From NCBI GenBank assembly GCA_942491665.1, contig CALOBR010000005.1:310001-374000 (forward strand): a stretch of DNA of 64,000 bases, given 5' to 3'. The notes under the pieces are model-generated. The model had not been told where the DNA came from and ran no database searches. It was given only the letters and a program-made list of their open reading frames with translations. The stretch is from CAVQGZ01 sp942491665. Its GTDB lineage: Bacteria; Actinomycetota; Actinomycetes; Jiangellales; Jiangellaceae. Shown here piece by piece: positions 7,644-16,609 of the stretch (positions are counted from its first letter, which is position 1; each line of letters opens with the position of its first letter). A program made the translations under genes and the position numbers.

Positions 7644-9912
7644 GTGACCGACACCGCTGCTGCGAGCACTCACACCGACACCGGCACCGACCCCTGGCGT
7701 GGCTTCGTAGGCACCCAATGGAGGCTCACCGTCGACGTCCGCGACTTCATCCAGTCCAACTATGAGCCCTACACCGGCGACGCGTCCTTCCTGACCGGCG
7801 CCACAGAGCGCACGCTGGGGATCTGGCAGAAGCTCAGCGACCTCATGGTCGTCGAGCGTGAGCGCGGCATCCTCGACGTCGACGTGCACACACCGGCGTC
7901 GATCACCAGCCACGCGCCGGGGTACATCGACCAGGCCAACGAGCTGGTTGTCGGACTGCAGACAGACGCACCGCTCAAGCGCGCCATCATGCCCAACGGC
8001 GGCTACCGCATGGTCGAGGCCGGCCTGAAGGCGTATGGCTACGAGCCCGACCCGGCAGTCACCGAGATCTTCGCCAAGTACCGCAAGACTCACAACGACG
8101 GGGTCTTCGACGCCTACACGCCTGACATCATGGCGGCCCGCCGCTCCGGGATCGTCACCGGCCTTCCCGACGCCTACGGTCGCGGCCGCATCATCGGCGA
8201 CTACCGCCGCGTCGCCCTCTACGGCGTCGACCGGCTGCTCGAGCGCAAGAAGCAGGAGAAGGACGCCCTGGCGTTCCTGCACTCCACCGACGACGTGATC
8301 CGCGATCGCGAAGAGCTCTCGGAGCAGATCCGCGCCCTCGCTGAACTCGTGGAGATGGCTGCCTCGTACGGCTTCGACGTCTCTCGGCCGGCCAGCACGG
8401 CGCACGAGGCGGTCCAGTGGCTGTACATGGCCTACCTGGCGGCCGTGAAGGAGCAGAACGGCGCCGCGATGTCACTGGGCCGGGTCTCGACCTTCCTCGA
8501 CGTGTACATGCAACGCGACCTCGCCGACGGCACGATCACCGAGGAGTTCGCCCAGGAGCTGATCGACGACTTCGTCATCAAGCTGCGCATCGTCCGGTTC
8601 TTGCGCACACCCGAGTACGACGAGCTGTTCTCCGGCGACCCCACCTGGGTCACCGAGGCCATCGGCGGCATGGGCGACGACGGCCGGACCCTGGTCACCA
8701 AGACCTCGTTCCGCTTCTTGCAGACGCTGTACAACCTCGGGCCGGCGCCGGAGCCGAACCTGACCGTTTTCTGGTCGGCGCAGCTGCCGCAGGGCTTCAA
8801 GGACTTCTCCGCCCAGGTGTCGATCGACACCTCGTCGATCCAGTACGAGAACGACGAGATGATGCGGCCGCGCTTCGGTGACGACACCGCCATCGCCTGC
8901 TGCGTGTCGGCGATGCCAGGTGGGCAAGCAGATGCAGTTCTTCGGCGCCCGGGTCAATCTTGCGAAGGCGCTGCTGTACGCGCTCAACGGCGGACGCGAC
9001 GAGATCTCGGGTGGGCAGATCGCCGACATCGGCGACCCGGTGACCGGCGACGTCCTCGACTACGACGAGGTGCTCGCCAAGCTCGACACCATGGTGGGTT
9101 GGCTGGCCGGCGTCTACGTGAACGCGCTCAACGTGATCCACTACATGCACGACAAGTACGCCTACGAGCGCATCGAGATGGCGCTGCACGACTACGCCCC
9201 GGCGCGCACGCTGGCCTGCGGGATTGCCGGCCTGTCGGTTCTGGCCGACAGCCTGTCGGCAATCAAGTACGCCACCGTGACGCCGATCCGCGACGAGACC
9301 GGGCTGATCGTCGACTTCGAGACCGAGGGCGACTTCCCGTGCTTCGGCAACAACGACGACGACGTCGACCAGATCGCCGTCGGCATCGTCGAGCGGTTCA
9401 TGGAGCACGTGCGCGAGCACCCGGCCTACCGCAACGCCACGCACACCCAGTCGGTGCTGACGATCACGTCGAACGTCGTGTACGGCAAGAAGACCGGCAA
9501 CACTCCCGACGGCCGCCGCAAGGGCGAGCCGTTCGCTCCGGGCGCCAACCCGATGCACGGCCGCGACAAGAAGGGCCTGGTCGCCGCGGCCCTCTCGGTG
9601 GCGAAGCTGCCGTACGAGGACTCCGAGGACGGCATCTCGCTGACGGCGTCCCTGATGCCTAGCGTGCTGGGCAAGACTCCGGCGGAGAAGACCGCGACCA
9701 TGGTCGGCATCATGGACGGGTACATGACCGCCGACGGCTTCCACATGAACGTCAACGTCCTCAACCGCGACACCTTGCTCGACGCCATGGAGCACCCGGA
9801 GAACTACCCGCAGCTGACCATCCGGGTCTCCGGCTACGCCGTGAACTTCGTGCGGCTCACCAAGGAGCAGCAGAAGGACGTCATCGAGCGCACGTTCCAC
9901 ATGAACCTGTAG
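7644..9912 (+). pseudogene. pflB: Pyruvate formate-lyase, complete but with a one-base frameshift
   Basis: Pyruvate formate-lyase is the glycyl-radical enzyme converting pyruvate and CoA to acetyl-CoA and formate without oxygen. Read across one frameshift the product is 755 residues, close to E. coli PflB (760). The active-site pair Cys419-Cys420 lies in IACCVSAM and the radical glycine is Gly730 in RVSGYAV. Just after the cysteines the sequence reads ATGCCAGGTGGGCAAG where ATG CAG GTG GGC AAG is expected: one extra C at 8916-8917. Everything downstream is family-like in the other frame, so the lesion is a recent mutation or sequence error. The start is GTG after GAAGGA. The activase gene lies 720 bases downstream. 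Confidence 0.9.
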
Positions 9913-9947
9913 CGGGGCCACGCCGCCGGAGGATCTCCGCCCTCGCC

Positions 9948-10571
9948 TTGTCGGCGACGGCAGGCACAGCGATGGCGCAGGACGCCGAGACTCCTCAGTA
10001 CCCACCGGACACCCCCGCCAGCGCGTCGGCGCAGTGCATCGGGGACATCCCGTACTTCAGCTTCCAGGTCGACTTCGGTCCGGAGTTCGCCGGCGAGACC
10101 GTCACGATCACGCTGCAGAACCCGGAGGGCGACGACTTCGTCTACGTCCGCACCCTGGACGCCAACGGCACCCTGTCGGGCAACGACATCCTGTGGCCCG
10201 GCGCCAACGACAGCCCGCCGGACTGGCCGGGCTGGATCCTGAACGAGGACGGCGACTGGGTCGAGGCCGACGACGGCTTTCTGTGGGCGCGCGGCACGAT
10301 CACGGTCACCTTCGAGGTGAACCCGACGCAGACGATCTCGGCCACCTACCCGCCCGCGACCGTTGCCTGCGCGAACCCGCCGAACTCCGACACGCCGCCC
10401 CCGCCCCCCGGCGAGGAGGCACCGCCACCCACCACGACCACGACGACGTCAGGTCTGCCCGCCACGGGCGCGCAGACCGCCGCGCTGCTGGCCGCCGGTG
10501 GCGGTCTGCTGGCCGGTGGAACAGCCCTGGTTGTCTCGTCGCGTCGTCGTGGAGCGAAAGAGTCCGTCTGA
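9948..10571 (+). CDS. LPXTG-anchored secreted protein with defective 5' end
   Basis: The frame encodes about 207 residues that look exported: an AQ-cleavable ATAGTAMA segment, a domain of about 110 residues rich in Asp, Trp and Pro, a Pro/Thr linker (PPPPPGEEAPPPTTTTTT), then LPATG, a hydrophobic stretch and RRRGAK, a sortase anchor. The in-frame sequence before the TTG at 9948 reads RRRRISALAL, the expected start of the signal peptide, but there is no ATG, GTG or TTG in frame behind it, although a GGAGG lies at 9928-9932. The gene follows the pflB stop almost directly. I suspect a small deletion or sequence error at the 5' end. No sortase gene is in the window and the central domain is not recognised. 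Confidence 0.65.
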   Translation: MSATAGTAMAQDAETPQYPPDTPASASAQCIGDIPYFSFQVDFGPEFAGETVTITLQNPEGDDFVYVRTLDANGTLSGNDILWPGANDSPPDWPGWILNEDGDWVEADDGFLWARGTITVTFEVNPTQTISATYPPATVACANPPNSDTPPPPPGEEAPPPTTTTTTSGLPATGAQTAALLAAGGGLLAGGTALVVSSRRRGAKESV

Positions 10572-10630
10572 GGCGCTCCTGAGCAACCGTTGCGTTTGGG
10601 TCCAGCGGCATCGTGGGCGACGATAGGTTG

Positions 10631-11458
10631 GTGACCGACAGCCGTCCCGTGCCGCTGGACCTTGACGCTCGCATCCACCAGCCCGCTCCTGTCCTCGACC
10701 ACGAGGACGCTGCCCAGGCCGATGGCAGCGTCAAGGGCTACCTGCACTCCACCGAGACGGTGGGGTCGGTGAACGGTCCCGGCGTCCGCTACACGGTCTA
10801 CTTGTCCGGCTGCCCCCTGCGTTGCCTCTACTGCCACAACCCGGACACGTGGAACATGCGCATGGGTGAGCACATCGACGTCGAGACGGTGCTCGCCGAC
10901 ATCGGCAAGTACGCCCGGTTCATCTCGGTGTCCGGGGGCGGGCTGACGGTCTCCGGTGGAGAACCGCTGCTTCAGCCAAGGTTCGTGACCGAGCTGTTCC
11001 GCGGCGTAAGGGAGCGTTTCGGGATGCATACCGCGCTCGACACGGCTGGATCGCTCGGCGAACGCGCGTCCGACGAGCTGTTGTCGCTGACGAACCTGGT
11101 GCTGCTCGACATCAAGTCGGGCAAGCCGGAGGCGTACCGGCGCGTCACCTCGTGGGAGCTGCAGCCCACTCTCGACTTCGCCCGCCGAGTGTCCGACGCT
11201 GGGCGCCGCATGTGGGTGCGCTACGTCCTGGTTCCGGGCGTGACGGACCAGCCCGACAACATCGCCGCGGTCGCCGACTTCGTCACCACCCTCAAGGGCG
11301 TCGACCGGGTCGAGATCAGCCCCTACCACGACTTCGGCGAGCAGAAGTACGAGGCGCTGGACTGGGACTACCCGCTCGCCGGCGTCGAGCCGCCCTCGAA
11401 GGACGAGGTCAAGGCGGCCGGGGACATCTTCCGCGACCGTGGGCTTCTCGTCCTCTAG
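10631..11458 (+). CDS. pflA: Pyruvate formate-lyase activating enzyme
   Basis: A radical-SAM activase of 275 residues that installs the glycyl radical on PflB. The 4Fe-4S motif is in SGCPLRCLYCHNPDTWN (CxxxCxxC), preceded by the family sequence SVNGPGVRYTVYLSG and followed by VSGGGLTVSGGEPLLQ, the glycine-rich SAM-binding loop. An N-terminal extension of about 35 residues precedes the E. coli-like start. Initiation is uncertain: GTG at 10631 has a weak TAGG before it; GTG at 10613 is an alternative. Its stop shares the tetranucleotide CTAG with the convergent GNAT gene. Confidence 0.9.
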   Translation: MTDSRPVPLDLDARIHQPAPVLDHEDAAQADGSVKGYLHSTETVGSVNGPGVRYTVYLSGCPLRCLYCHNPDTWNMRMGEHIDVETVLADIGKYARFISVSGGGLTVSGGEPLLQPRFVTELFRGVRERFGMHTALDTAGSLGERASDELLSLTNLVLLDIKSGKPEAYRRVTSWELQPTLDFARRVSDAGRRMWVRYVLVPGVTDQPDNIAAVADFVTTLKGVDRVEISPYHDFGEQKYEALDWDYPLAGVEPPSKDEVKAAGDIFRDRGLLVL

Positions 11459-11982
11459 CCGGTGCCAGCAGCCTCGTACCGGTAGGTGAGCAGGTCGATC
11501 CCCGGCCGCGGAGCCCAGTCACGCTCTGGTGACCGAACGAAGCCCATCCGTTCGTACATGCGCTGGGCGACGACCATCTCCGGCTCAGTCGAGATCACGG
11601 TGGTGGTGACTCCCGCCGCTGCAGCGCGGGCCAAGCACGCACATACCAGCAGACCACCGACGCCTCGACCCTGTACGAGTGGGTCGACGGCCAGCATCCT
11701 GAACTCTGCCTCACCGGCACGAGCGATGTTCGCCCATCGGCTTCCACCCAGGCAGAACGTCACCGTGCCCACCACACCTCTTGTCGCTGAGCGGGCGACC
11801 AGCAGGTCAGCCTCGTGCCACCGCGCTGTCACGTCGAGCAGCTGAGCGAGGTAGGGGCTGTCGGGTGCGACGAAGCCGCCGTTCACGTAGGTGTCAGCCA
11901 CCAAGGAGCCGACTCTGGCCAGCTCGTCCCGCCTCGCTCGCGCAACCTCGACGGTCGCGGTCAGCCCATCTGGTGCACCCAC
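11455..11982 (-). CDS. GNAT family N-acetyltransferase
   Basis: A 175-residue acetyltransferase of the GNAT fold, transferring acetyl from acetyl-CoA to an amine. The acetyl-CoA loop is LVQGRGVGGLLVCACL (Q/RxxGxG/A), preceded by EFRMLAVDP and followed by the AQRMYERMGF helix-strand. The GTG at 11982 overlaps the 3' end of the SCO7613-like gene by 22 bases; sequence further upstream is antisense-like. Its substrate cannot be deduced. Confidence 0.82.
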   Translation of the reverse strand: MGAPDGLTATVEVARARRDELARVGSLVADTYVNGGFVAPDSPYLAQLLDVTARWHEADLLVARSATRGVVGTVTFCLGGSRWANIARAGEAEFRMLAVDPLVQGRGVGGLLVCACLARAAAAGVTTTVISTEPEMVVAQRMYERMGFVRSPERDWAPRPGIDLLTYRYEAAGTG

Positions 11983-13739
11983 GTCCGAGCGCGACGCCCC
12001 TCGTCCCGCATCCATTCGAATCGGGCCCCGGCCAGCACCAGCAGCGTTCCCACCAGCGCCAGTGCGATCCACCGGGGCAGCGTAGCCAGACCCGTCCACA
12101 CCTGTGCCGACCCGGCCACCAGCACGGCCGCCGAGGCTGGCAGCAGAACCCCGAGGGCGTGGTGACGCGCGCCGATGACCATGAGCACACCGCCGACCAC
12201 CAGAACGACGACCAGGCGCACGACGTGCTCGGTCGTGCCGCTCGACAGGCTCGACACCCACGGCGAGAACCATGTGGCGAGGGCGCTCGGCAGCAGTGCC
12301 ACCGACAGCGCCGGACCCACCCTCTCCAACGTCGACGCCGCACGCCCCCGGCAGCTCACTGCCGCGGCTGCTGCCAGCAGCAGCGCACCAGGCAGCGTCC
12401 ACGCCTCCAGGAGCGTCGGATACGACTCGGGAACCAGCAGGACGAACGCAGCGTAGGCGCCGATCGCCGCGGGCCACGCGAGCCAGGTCACGTCCGCGTC
12501 CCCGACGCCCATCCACGCTGCCGCCAGCAGCGACGCTGCGACGGCAAGCGCGAACACGCCCACCAAGCCCTGGTCGACGTCGGCCAGAACCATCACCAGC
12601 CACGTGGCCCACAGCGGAACGGCGGGCAGCAGGCCGACGACTCCCCTGCCGCGCGCGATCCCGGCCAGCAGCAGACCACCACCGAGCACACCGACGCCGA
12701 CAGCGACGACCGCTGTGCGCGGCAGCAGGCTCGCCAGCAACCCGAGGGCGACGGACGATAGAACGACCGCTACGACGAAGGACATCCGCCGGGCAGTGCG
12801 ACTGCCCTCAGCATCCGGCATGAGCGCAGCCATCCCAGCAAGAGCCGCCCCGGTGAGACCCGTCGTGATCGCGGCGGCCCCCACAGCCTGCTCAGCGAGG
12901 GCCATACCCGCGGTGACGCTCATGCCGATCAAGAACGCCACAGTCCCAGCCAGCACCATCGGACGACGATCGACGCGCGTCCATGCCGCAACGTACGAGC
13001 CGGTGAGCAGGAGCGCCCCACCAACAGCGAGGACCGCCAGTGCCAGGGGAGCCGAGTCGATCTCACCAGGACCGATCAGCACGGCTGTCACCGCCGCGAG
13101 TGCGGCTGCGCCGCTCCCCCACCCCATCCAGGACCACGACCGGAGCCCGGTCCGTCGACCGGCCACGACACCCGCGACGGCCAGGGTGGCGAAGAGCACC
13201 AACCAGAACATCGAGCCGTCGTCCAGCCACTCCTCGGGCGCCAGACCGAGCGCAGACAAGGCGACGGCGTCGACGATGACCAGCCCGAAGGCCAGCGCTG
13301 CCAGGGCCTCTGCCGTTCCGTGCAGGCGGGTACGGAGCACGACAGCGAGCGATGTCACGACGGTGGTCACGAGCAGCACGATGCCTACCTGCCCGGCAGG
13401 TCCGAGGCGAGGCCAGGCGACCGCGGTGAACACCGAGGCAGCAACCACCAGCAGCAACGCCCCGATGCTCAGCAGGATCGTCTGCACCGGCATCCGGGAC
13501 GGCGCGGTGGGCACCGCCACGTCCACCCCCGGCACGGCTGCGGCGCGGGGAGCGACGTCGCCGTCGCGGATGCGGTCGCGCACCCAGTCGAGGCGAGCCT
13601 GCAGGTAGGCGGCTTCGTTGACGAAGTGGGCGTCGGCACGATGGCCGCACGTGCACTCGACCATTCCCGTGGTCTTCTCGACCATCATCGGTGCCAGCTC
13701 GGCCCCACAGATGGGGCAGCGCACGAGCGTGCTGGTCAC
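11961..13739 (-). CDS. SCO7613-like multi-pass membrane protein with N-terminal zinc ribbon
   Basis: A 592-residue protein with two parts. The first 40 residues form a small zinc ribbon with CPIC and CTC pairs. After a linker, about 16 to 18 alanine/valine-rich membrane helices fill the rest. This layout matches the actinobacterial family named after Streptomyces SCO7613, whose function is unknown. The GTG at 13739 is chosen because AGGGAGG lies 8 bases upstream; a GTG three codons earlier leaves no space for it. A last basic segment (RRARTWVHQMG) is cytoplasmic. It precedes and overlaps the GNAT gene. Confidence 0.75.
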   Translation of the reverse strand: MTSTLVRCPICGAELAPMMVEKTTGMVECTCGHRADAHFVNEAAYLQARLDWVRDRIRDGDVAPRAAAVPGVDVAVPTAPSRMPVQTILLSIGALLLVVAASVFTAVAWPRLGPAGQVGIVLLVTTVVTSLAVVLRTRLHGTAEALAALAFGLVIVDAVALSALGLAPEEWLDDGSMFWLVLFATLAVAGVVAGRRTGLRSWSWMGWGSGAAALAAVTAVLIGPGEIDSAPLALAVLAVGGALLLTGSYVAAWTRVDRRPMVLAGTVAFLIGMSVTAGMALAEQAVGAAAITTGLTGAALAGMAALMPDAEGSRTARRMSFVVAVVLSSVALGLLASLLPRTAVVAVGVGVLGGGLLLAGIARGRGVVGLLPAVPLWATWLVMVLADVDQGLVGVFALAVAASLLAAAWMGVGDADVTWLAWPAAIGAYAAFVLLVPESYPTLLEAWTLPGALLLAAAAAVSCRGRAASTLERVGPALSVALLPSALATWFSPWVSSLSSGTTEHVVRLVVVLVVGGVLMVIGARHHALGVLLPASAAVLVAGSAQVWTGLATLPRWIALALVGTLLVLAGARFEWMRDEGRRARTWVHQMG

Positions 13740-13767
13740 AGCACCCACCTCCCTACCGATGGTGGGC

Positions 13768-14691
13768 CTACTGCACCGGGTCGTCCAGGGCAGTCAGGCC
13801 TAGAACCCGAGCGGCGTTGCCCCAGAGGACGGCCCGCAGCCAGTCGTCGGGCATTCCCAGCCGCACCAGCGAGTCCACGGCGTCCGCATAGGCGTACGGG
13901 ATGCTGGGGAAGTCGCTGCCGAACAGCACCCGGTCACCCACTGCGGCGAGCCGCTCGAGCTCGGCGTCGCTCACCGCGTGCATCTGGTTCATGAACGCGG
14001 TGAACGACATGGTGGTGTCGAGGTAGGTGTCCTCCCGCGACTCGACCAGGTCGAGAAAGCCGCTGGTCTCTGGTGCCCCGAGGTGTGCGATGACGGCGAC
14101 GAGCCCCCGATGGCGAGCCAGCGTCTGCGAGATGAGCGCAGGTCCGGTGTAGCGGCCAGGCATCGGTCCCGAGCCGGCGTGGATGACCACCGGGATGCGG
14201 GCATCGGCGAGCATGCCCCACACGGGCTCGAGCATCGGCTCGCGCGGGTCGAAGTCGCCGACCTGCAGGTGCACCTTGCCGACTCGGGCCCCGGCTGCGA
14301 TCCCATCCGCCACGTAGGACGCAGCATCTGGCTCGGGGAAGAACGTCAGGGTCGGCAGCACCTCGGGAAACTGCTCGGCCAGGTCGAGCGAGTGCTGGCA
14401 CAGCCCCGCCGCGATCCCCGGCTTGTGCGCATAGGGCATCGTGCTGAAGTGCCGCACACCCATGGCCCGCAGGTGGTTCACGAGGTCGGGGACAGCCCAC
14501 CGGTAGCGGATGGGCCAGGGCCGCCCGAGCAGCGGGCCGGCTCTGTCGAAGTGCGCCCAGATGCGTGCCTGCAGCCGTTCCGGCAACAAGTGGACGTGGA
14601 TGTCGATGATGCCGGGCAACCCCAGCCCCCTGGCGAGGGCACTGATCGCCGCGTCGTCAACCGGCGGGGCGACCGGGTCGAACATCGTCAC
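13768..14691 (-). CDS. Amidohydrolase-2 family protein
   Basis: This 307-residue TIM-barrel protein belongs to the amidohydrolase-2 group, metal-dependent hydrolases and decarboxylases. Metal ligands are visible in DIHVHLLPE (HxH), VVIHAGSGP, AHLGAPET and FGSDFPSIPY (the catalytic Asp). The GTG at 14691 overlaps the stop of the upstream adenosine-specific kinase gene by 4 bases (GTGA), indicating translational coupling; an ATG two codons in is an alternative. The substrate is unknown. Confidence 0.82.
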   Translation of the reverse strand: MTMFDPVAPPVDDAAISALARGLGLPGIIDIHVHLLPERLQARIWAHFDRAGPLLGRPWPIRYRWAVPDLVNHLRAMGVRHFSTMPYAHKPGIAAGLCQHSLDLAEQFPEVLPTLTFFPEPDAASYVADGIAAGARVGKVHLQVGDFDPREPMLEPVWGMLADARIPVVIHAGSGPMPGRYTGPALISQTLARHRGLVAVIAHLGAPETSGFLDLVESREDTYLDTTMSFTAFMNQMHAVSDAELERLAAVGDRVLFGSDFPSIPYAYADAVDSLVRLGMPDDWLRAVLWGNAARVLGLTALDDPVQ

Positions 14692-15170
14692 AGCTTGTAG
14701 CCGATGACCCGCAGCAGCTCGCGCCGATCCACGACGTCGTCGGGAGTCTCCACCCCGAGCGGGGGGCCTCCGTCGATCACGCCCATCACCCCGCGCCCCG
14801 CATCCGTGACAGCGACCACCACCTGCAGCGGGTTCGCTGTCGCCGCGACGATGGTGCAGACCTCAGGGACGGCCTTGACGGCGTTGAGGACGTTGAGGGG
14901 AAAACCGTGGTCGAGGACGACGACAAAACTGTGCCCGGCGCCGATGTCGAGCGCGGCACGTACGGCCAGGTCGACGAGCACGTCGTCGTTGCCCGAGCGT
15001 CGCACCAGGCGCGGCCCGGACGCCTCGCAGAAGGCGACCCCGAACCTCAGGTGCGGGCTGATGCCCACCAATGCCTCGTGCAGGTCGTCGACGGCCTTGA
15101 TGAAGTGGGCCTGCCCGATGATCACGTTGAGGCCCTCGGGCTTGGCGACGGGGACGACCTCGAAGGTCAG
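14688..15170 (-). CDS. Adenosine-specific kinase family protein, probable CTG start
   Basis: About 160 residues matching the small adenosine-specific kinase family (formerly DUF355): VVPVAKPEGLNVIIGQAHFIKAVDDLHEALV near the N-terminus and ATANPLQVVVA near the end. A crystal structure and binding study of an archaeal member gave the name; the bacterial role is unclear. No ATG is in place. A CTG at 15170 overlaps the PspC stop (CTGA), has GGAGGAA 8 bases upstream, and yields a protein starting exactly where the family does. The in-frame GTG at 15200 has no ribosome site. Its own stop overlaps the amidohydrolase start. Confidence 0.75.
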   Translation of the reverse strand: MTFEVVPVAKPEGLNVIIGQAHFIKAVDDLHEALVGISPHLRFGVAFCEASGPRLVRRSGNDDVLVDLAVRAALDIGAGHSFVVVLDHGFPLNVLNAVKAVPEVCTIVAATANPLQVVVAVTDAGRGVMGVIDGGPPLGVETPDDVVDRRELLRVIGYKL

Positions 15171-15370
15171 GCCCAGGGTTCCTCCGGCATCACTACCCAC
15201 AGCGCCAAGTACACCAGCACCTGGGTTCCGGGCAGCAGCAGGGACAGCACGAACAACAACCGCACCGTGGTGGCCGAGAGGCCGAAGCGGCGGGCAAGAC
15301 CGGCGCAGACGCCGGCGATCATGCGCTCGTCGCGCGGGCGAACAAGTCCAGTCGATCGTGTGGTGCTCAT
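15167..15370 (-). CDS. PspC domain protein
   Basis: A 67-residue PspC-family envelope stress protein. RPRDERMIAGVCAGLARRFGL is the signature of the family, followed by TTVRLLFVLSLLLPG and a second short hydrophobic run ending VVMPEEPWA. It starts at the ATG at 15370 and is divergent from the acyl-CoA dehydrogenase gene across 96 bases. PspC proteins sit in the membrane and are linked to envelope stress signalling; there is no PspA in the window. Confidence 0.85.
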   Translation of the reverse strand: MSTTRSTGLVRPRDERMIAGVCAGLARRFGLSATTVRLLFVLSLLLPGTQVLVYLALWVVMPEEPWA

Positions 15371-15466
15371 GACTCCATGGTCAGCCTTCCGCCTCGCGAG
15401 CACCATCGGGGACGTCCCTGATTCGCCCCTGAACGTCGGCGTCACCCTGGCTGGCACGATGGCGGC

Positions 15467-16609
15467 GTGCTCACCGATCCCTTCGTCACACCGGAGCGAC
15501 GTGCCCTACGCGACACGGTCCACGCGTTCATGGTCCGCGACGTGCTGCCCCACCTGGACGACTGGGAGGAGCGCGGGGAGATCCCTCGTGGCCTGCACCG
15601 CACCGCAAGTGCCGCTGGGCTGCTGGGTGTCGGCTTCGACGAGTCGGTGGGTGGCAGCGGCGGTGACGCGCTGGACTCCCTGGTCGTCACCGAGGAGATC
15701 ATGCTCGCCGGCGGCTCGGGCGGGCTGCTCGCCGGGCTGCTGACCCATGGCATCGCGCTGCCGCACATCGTTGCTGCCGGGGACCCCGGCCAGATCGAGA
15801 AGTTCGTCCGCCCGGTTCTCGCGGGTGAGGGCATCGCCGCGCTCGCCGTCACGGAGCCGGACGGCGGCTCGGACGTGGCCGCGATTCGTACCCGGGCGAC
15901 TCGCGACGCCGACACCTATGTGGTGAACGGCTCGAAGACCTACATCACGTCCGGGATGCGCGCCGACGCGGTCACGACCCTCGTCCGTACCGGGGGCGAC
16001 GGCCACGGCGGGCTGTCGCTGCTGGTGGTTCCGACCGACGCCGCCGGGGTGAGCCGACGACCGCTGGCGAAGATGGGCTGGCAGTGCTCCGACACCGCCG
16101 AGATCGCGTTCACCGACGTCCAGGTGCCTGCGGCGAACCTCGTGGGCGCCGAAGGGTCAGGCTTCGTCCAGGTCGCCACCCAGTTCGTGGACGAGCGCAT
16201 TGCGCTTGCCGTCCAGGCGTACGCCACCGCTCAGCGCTGCCTCGACCTGACGGTGGCGTGGGTGCGTGCCCGGGAGACGTTCGGCCGCCCGTTGGCCTCG
16301 CGCCAGGTCGTGCGGCACCGACTGGTCGAGATGCACCGCCAGATCGACGTGGCCCGCACGTACACGCGCCTGGTCGTGATGGGCCACGTCGCGGGTGAGG
16401 AGGTGGTGGCTCAGGCGGCGATGGCGAAGAACACCGCTGTCGCCGTGTGCGACCACGTCGTGGACGAGGCCGTCCAGATGCACGGTGGCCTCGGCTACAT
16501 GCGGGGCACGGAGGTGGAGCGGCACTACCGCGACGCGCGCATCCTCGGGATCGGTGGCGGGGCGAGCGAGGTCATGACCGAGCTGGTCGCCGCTCGCCTC
16601 GGATGGTGA
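15467..16609 (+). CDS. Acyl-CoA dehydrogenase
   Basis: This 380-residue flavoprotein oxidises an acyl-CoA to the 2-enoyl-CoA, passing electrons to ETF. It has the FAD-contact segment AVTEPDGGSDVAAIRTRA, the KTYITSGMRAD turn, RETFGRPLASRQVV in the middle and the C-terminal MHGGLGYMRGTEVERHYRDARI, a standard family end. The GTG at 15467 begins VLTDPFVTPERRALRD. The last 38 bases overlap the end of the convergent GH65 gene. Chain length is not deducible. Confidence 0.9.
   Translation: MLTDPFVTPERRALRDTVHAFMVRDVLPHLDDWEERGEIPRGLHRTASAAGLLGVGFDESVGGSGGDALDSLVVTEEIMLAGGSGGLLAGLLTHGIALPHIVAAGDPGQIEKFVRPVLAGEGIAALAVTEPDGGSDVAAIRTRATRDADTYVVNGSKTYITSGMRADAVTTLVRTGGDGHGGLSLLVVPTDAAGVSRRPLAKMGWQCSDTAEIAFTDVQVPAANLVGAEGSGFVQVATQFVDERIALAVQAYATAQRCLDLTVAWVRARETFGRPLASRQVVRHRLVEMHRQIDVARTYTRLVVMGHVAGEEVVAQAAMAKNTAVAVCDHVVDEAVQMHGGLGYMRGTEVERHYRDARILGIGGGASEVMTELVAARLGW

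Noticed and set aside
8920..9662. Continuation of the first pflB frame past the frameshift
   Set aside because: The translation becomes Arg-rich nonsense, while the other frame keeps clear PflB sequence.
11983..12612. Long 5' extension of the GNAT frame
   Set aside because: It overlaps the membrane protein gene in another frame and is Gly/Arg-rich with no GNAT features.
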